Origin: Mucilaginibacter frigoritolerans
GTDB lineage: Bacteria; Bacteroidota; Bacteroidia; Sphingobacteriales; Sphingobacteriaceae
Direction: 5' to 3'
NCBI RefSeq assembly: GCF_007830615.1
Contig: NZ_VLLI01000006.1
Span: 291,145-355,144 of the forward strand
Length of the DNA: 64,000 nucleotides
The position numbers and the translations under genes were made by a program. Positions 60,761-64,000 of this stretch are shown here, one piece after another. The notes under the pieces were generated by a model. It saw only the letters and a list, made by a program, of their open reading frames with translations, was not told the DNA's origin and made no database searches. Position 1 is the stretch's first letter, and every line of letters starts with the position of its first letter.

Positions 60761-63700
60761 ATGAACGAAGCAGAAAAAGATCCTCAAAAGCATATTATAA
60801 TAAAAGGTGCAAGGGTACACAACCTTAAAAATATGGATGTTGCTATACCCAAAAACAAACTGGTAGTAGTTACTGGCATGTCTGGCTCAGGCAAATCATC
60901 CCTTGCCTTTGATACCTTGTATGCCGAAGGTCAGCGCCGTTATGTAGAAAGTCTTTCATCATATGCACGCCAGTTTTTAGGGCGTATGAATAAGCCTGAT
61001 GTTGATTATATTAAAGGCATAGCCCCGGCTATAGCCATTGAGCAAAAGGTAATAACCTCCAATCCACGCTCAACTGTTGGTACATCTACCGAGATTTATG
61101 ATTACCTGAAACTACTTTTTGCCCGTATTGGTAAAACTATATCGCCCGTTTCTGGTGGCATTGTAAAAAAAGATTCGGTTACCGATGTAATTAATTTCAT
61201 CATGACCTTACCTAACGAAACACAGGTTACCTTGCTTTGTCCTTTATATCCGCACAATAACCGCAGCTTAAAGGAAGAACTTGCTGTTTTGATGCAAAAA
61301 GGATTTGTACGCGTAGAGTTTAAAGGCAAACTATCAAAAATTGAAGATTTGTTGGAAGACATGAGTATTGTTGACGATGGATCATGGTTGATACACGAGG
61401 TTGCAAGAGAAGATAAAAAGGAAAAGGTCGAAAGTAAAAAGGTAAAAGGTAAAAGTGCTAAAGCAAAAGGAGAAAGCGAAGAAGATGCCGTAATTGCTGA
61501 TCAGCCGGCATTAACTTCTACCGTAAGGATAGTAATAGACCGTATTTCAAAAAATGAGGAAGATGAAACCATAAGCCGTTTAGGCGATTCTGTTCAAACT
61601 GCTTTTTTTGAAGGTAAAGGTGATTGTTATATCCGCTACCAGGAGCCCGATGCAGAAAAAGAACAGGAACGCTTTTTTTGCGATAGATTTGAATTGGATG
61701 GCATGCGCTTTGAAGAGCCGAGTGCCAACTTTTTCAGTTTCAACAATCCTTATGGTGCTTGTAAAAGGTGCGAAGGCTATGGAAAAGTAATAGGTATTGA
61801 TGAAGACCTGGTAATCCCTGATAAAAGTAAAAGTGTTTATGAAGGCGCCATTGCTCCATGGCGTGGTGAAAAAATGCGCGAGTGGAACGATGTACTGGTA
61901 AAAAACGCATTAAAGTTTGATTTCCCTATCCATCGCCAATATAATCAGCTTACCGAGCAACAACAGCAGCTTTTATGGAAAGGAAATGCCTATTTCCGCG
62001 GACTTGATGACTTTTTTAAAGAGCTGGAAGAACAGACTTATAAAATTCAATACCGTGTAATGCTGTCACGGTATCGTGGTAAAACCACTTGCCCTGAATG
62101 TAAGGGAAGTCGGTTAAGACAGGATGCATCATACGTAAAAATAAACGGCAAATCTATAACCGATGTGGTTTTAATGCCATTGGATAAAGCATTGGATTTT
62201 TTCAGTACGATTGAGCTGAATGAAACCGATACAAAAGTTGGCAAGCGTTTATTGATGGAAATAACCAATCGTCTACTATTTTTAAATGATGTAGGCTTAA
62301 GATATTTAACATTAAACCGTTTATCAAATACCCTATCAGGTGGTGAATCGCAACGTATTAATTTAGCCACTTCACTGGGTAGCAGCCTGGTGGGCTCTAT
62401 TTATGTTTTGGATGAACCAAGCATTGGTTTACATCCCAGGGATACGCAACGCCTGATTGGTGTGTTAAAATCATTACGTGATGTTGGTAATACCGTATTG
62501 GTTGTTGAGCACGAAGAAGAGATAATGAAAGCTGCCGACCATATTATTGATATTGGCCCCGAAGCCGGTACTCATGGCGGCAATTTAATCTTCACTGGTA
62601 CTTACGATGAAATTATTAAGGATAACAATAGCCTCACCGGTCGTTATTTGAGCGGTAAAGAAGAAATAGCAATCCCTAAAAGTCGTCGTAAATGGAATGA
62701 TTTTATCGAGATAAAAGGGGCCCGCGAAAACAATCTTAAAAATGTAAGCGCTAAATTCCCATTGGGTGTACTTACCGTAGTTACCGGCGTATCAGGCTCA
62801 GGGAAAACTAGTTTAGTAAAACGCATACTGGCTCCGGCATTGCAAAAAACACTGGGTAATTATAACGGCGAACAAACCGGATCGTACGATAGCATTGAAG
62901 GCGATTACCAGAAAATCGAACAGGTTGAACTGGTTGATCAAAACCCGATAGGCCGTTCGTCACGCTCAAACCCTGTTACTTATGTTAAAGCATGGGATGA
63001 GATCCGTAACCTGTATGCAGCACAGCCGGTATCAAAAGCAGCCGGTTTAAAACCATCGGCATTTTCATTTAATGTTGAGGGCGGACGTTGCGATGTTTGC
63101 CAGGGTGAAGGAGAAGTAAAAATTGAGATGCAGTTTATGGCCGATATTTTCCTAACCTGCGAAACCTGCGGTGGCAAACGTTTTAAACAACACATTCTGG
63201 ATGTTACCTATCACGATAAAAATGTATCGGAAGTTTTAGGGATGACCATTGAGGAAGCGTTGGAGTTTTTCGCCAAAGAGCCAAAAATCATTGCTAAAAT
63301 AAAACCACTAATGGATGTAGGTTTGGGATATGTTCAGTTAGGGCAATCATCAAATACATTATCAGGTGGGGAAGCACAGCGTATTAAATTGGCCTCGTTT
63401 CTGGTTAAGGGTAATAATACACACAAAACGCTCTTTATTTTTGATGAGCCTACTACGGGCCTACACTTTGCTGATATTAAAAAGCTCTTGAAATCATTTG
63501 ATGCCTTATTAGAGCATGGAAATACCATTATTGTAATTGAACACAATATGGATGTAATTAAATGTGCAGATTGGGTAATTGATATTGGCCCAGAAGGTGG
63601 GGACAACGGAGGAAAAGTAGTTTTTGAAGGCGTTCCTGAAAATTTGATTAAGGAAAAGGATTCTTATACAGGAAAGTTTCTGGAAGAGCGATTTAGATAA
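60761..63700 (+). CDS. uvrA: Excinuclease ABC subunit A
   Basis: 979 aa, cytosolic damage-sensing ATPase of nucleotide excision repair. Two ABC modules: first P-loop '[20 protein letters not shown]', signature '[19 protein letters not shown]'; second '[20 protein letters not shown]' and '[20 protein letters not shown]'. Zinc sites 'CKRCEGYGK', '[13 protein letters not shown]', '[16 protein letters not shown]...CETCGGKR'. A Lys/Glu-rich insertion ('[20 protein letters not shown]') stands at about residues 217-245 in the UvrB-binding/insertion region, longer than in most UvrA. The start at 60761 ('[11 protein letters not shown]') is chosen over the frame start at 60719. Confidence 0.95.
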   Translation: MNEAEKDPQKHIIIKGARVHNLKNMDVAIPKNKLVVVTGMSGSGKSSLAFDTLYAEGQRRYVESLSSYARQFLGRMNKPDVDYIKGIAPAIAIEQKVITSNPRSTVGTSTEIYDYLKLLFARIGKTISPVSGGIVKKDSVTDVINFIMTLPNETQVTLLCPLYPHNNRSLKEELAVLMQKGFVRVEFKGKLSKIEDLLEDMSIVDDGSWLIHEVAREDKKEKVESKKVKGKSAKAKGESEEDAVIADQPALTSTVRIVIDRISKNEEDETISRLGDSVQTAFFEGKGDCYIRYQEPDAEKEQERFFCDRFELDGMRFEEPSANFFSFNNPYGACKRCEGYGKVIGIDEDLVIPDKSKSVYEGAIAPWRGEKMREWNDVLVKNALKFDFPIHRQYNQLTEQQQQLLWKGNAYFRGLDDFFKELEEQTYKIQYRVMLSRYRGKTTCPECKGSRLRQDASYVKINGKSITDVVLMPLDKALDFFSTIELNETDTKVGKRLLMEITNRLLFLNDVGLRYLTLNRLSNTLSGGESQRINLATSLGSSLVGSIYVLDEPSIGLHPRDTQRLIGVLKSLRDVGNTVLVVEHEEEIMKAADHIIDIGPEAGTHGGNLIFTGTYDEIIKDNNSLTGRYLSGKEEIAIPKSRRKWNDFIEIKGARENNLKNVSAKFPLGVLTVVTGVSGSGKTSLVKRILAPALQKTLGNYNGEQTGSYDSIEGDYQKIEQVELVDQNPIGRSSRSNPVTYVKAWDEIRNLYAAQPVSKAAGLKPSAFSFNVEGGRCDVCQGEGEVKIEMQFMADIFLTCETCGGKRFKQHILDVTYHDKNVSEVLGMTIEEALEFFAKEPKIIAKIKPLMDVGLGYVQLGQSSNTLSGGEAQRIKLASFLVKGNNTHKTLFIFDEPTTGLHFADIKKLLKSFDALLEHGNTIIVIEHNMDVIKCADWVIDIGPEGGDNGGKVVFEGVPENLIKEKDSYTGKFLEERFR

Positions 63701-63728
63701 TTTTTTTGATTTCACCGATAGATAAAAA

Positions 63729-63764
63729 ATGATTACACCGTTCTAAAAAAATCGGTGTAATCAT
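63729..63764 (-). terminator. Hairpin between uvrA and the convergent partial gene
   Basis: Perfect inverted repeat ATGATTACACCG / CGGTGTAATCAT with a 12-base loop; on the minus strand followed by TTTTTATCT. A third partial copy (CAGTGTAAT) lies at 63775, so it also belongs to the repeated-word spacers. Confidence 0.7.
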
Positions 63765-63793
63765 TCCTGAAAATCAGTGTAATCTATGTCTTA

Positions 63794-64000
63794 TTAATAG
63801 TGAAACCTTACAAAAGCTTCCATAGCTTCATATTCCGCCATGCCTAACTTGTCATAGCAGCGTGCCGTTTCCCTTGTACGGTCTTCAGCTCTCACCCAGA
63901 ATTCTCTTGCATCATCACCCGGGAATACCGGCCTGTCTTTTTGGCTCTGGTGCTTAAAGATGGCATTCCGCTTACGGATCACTTCCTGTGGTGATAATGG
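63794..64000 (-). CDS. C-terminal end of a probable glucosamine-6-phosphate deaminase / PIG-L fusion protein
   Basis: 69 codons, open to the right window edge, stop at 63794. The sequence 'RKRNAIFKHQSQKDRPVF', 'GDDAREFWVRAEDRTRETA' and the end 'KLGMAEYEAMEAFVRFHY' match what I remember of the C-terminal PIG-L-like part of the long (about 640 aa) NagB proteins of Bacteroidota, which convert glucosamine-6-phosphate to fructose-6-phosphate and ammonia. The catalytic domain lies outside. This assignment rests on memory of the family end and is moderate. It is convergent with uvrA. Confidence 0.6.
   Translation of the reverse strand, partial: PLSPQEVIRKRNAIFKHQSQKDRPVFPGDDAREFWVRAEDRTRETARCYDKLGMAEYEAMEAFVRFHY

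Overview
The window reads as chromosomal DNA of an aerobic, gliding-type Bacteroidota, most likely Sphingobacteriaceae (Mucilaginibacter/Pedobacter-like). This rests on the protein families (GldB, T9SS C-terminal sorting domains, alternative complex III, DUF4286), on promoters of the Bacteroidota TAnnTTTG type, on the lack of strong Shine-Dalgarno sites, and on A/T-rich spacers full of short inverted repeats. I saw no rRNA, tRNA, CRISPR array, insertion sequence or phage gene.

Layout. 1-14.3 kb is housekeeping and accessory material: the 5' part of a secreted GH2-type glycosidase (cut by the window edge), hemW, a fasciclin protein, two JmjC-like cupin paralogues (the first broken by an in-frame TGA) around a small unknown gene, a DUF4440 protein, a PfkB sugar kinase, a VWA/AAA+ ATPase pair, a membrane metallophosphoesterase, a UbiA-like membrane protein and a secreted S15 (CocE/NonD) hydrolase. 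14.3-21.2 kb holds a methyltransferase, then a tight three-gene operon (S9-peptidase-like lipoprotein, histidine kinase, OmpR-type regulator), then a secreted TPR protein. 21.3-24.5 kb holds DUF4286 with RmlC, an OmpA lipoprotein, DUF2461, DUF983 and a small membrane protein.

24.6-41.1 kb is the core of the window: one long minus-strand respiratory cluster in the order actA-B-C-D-E-F, coxII (ctaC), coxI (ctaD), heme A synthase (ctaA), heme O synthase (ctaB), two COX3-type subunits, subunit IV, SCO and DUF420. Electrons from menaquinol would enter alternative complex III, pass through its c hemes to CuA of subunit II, and reduce O2 at subunit I. The distal genes make heme A and insert copper. 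A good promoter lies just upstream of actA.

41.5-64 kb holds a DUF4349 lipoprotein, a small membrane protein, gldB divergent from nadE, a DUF4136 lipoprotein, a small signal-peptide/membrane protein, two giant tandem paralogous T9SS-secreted beta-repeat proteins, lpd, DUF1304 divergent from DUF302, recA, nth, a small conserved protein, an ECF sigma factor, uvrA, and the 3' end of what is probably a NagB/PIG-L fusion.

The points most worth a second look are: (i) the S9-peptidase-like lipoprotein fused by operon to a two-component system, in which both the nucleophile Ser and the catalytic His appear to be replaced, so it may be a binding or sensing pseudoenzyme; (ii) the nonsense codon at a conserved Trp of the first cupin gene; (iii) a recurring set of intergenic inverted repeats built from short words, some shared between loci, and a Lys-rich insertion in UvrA that looks similar at DNA level; (iv) an exact EF-hand loop inserted in the DUF420 protein and a His-rich tail on cytochrome oxidase subunit I; (v) promoters placed so close to the start codon that the mRNAs would be almost leaderless.
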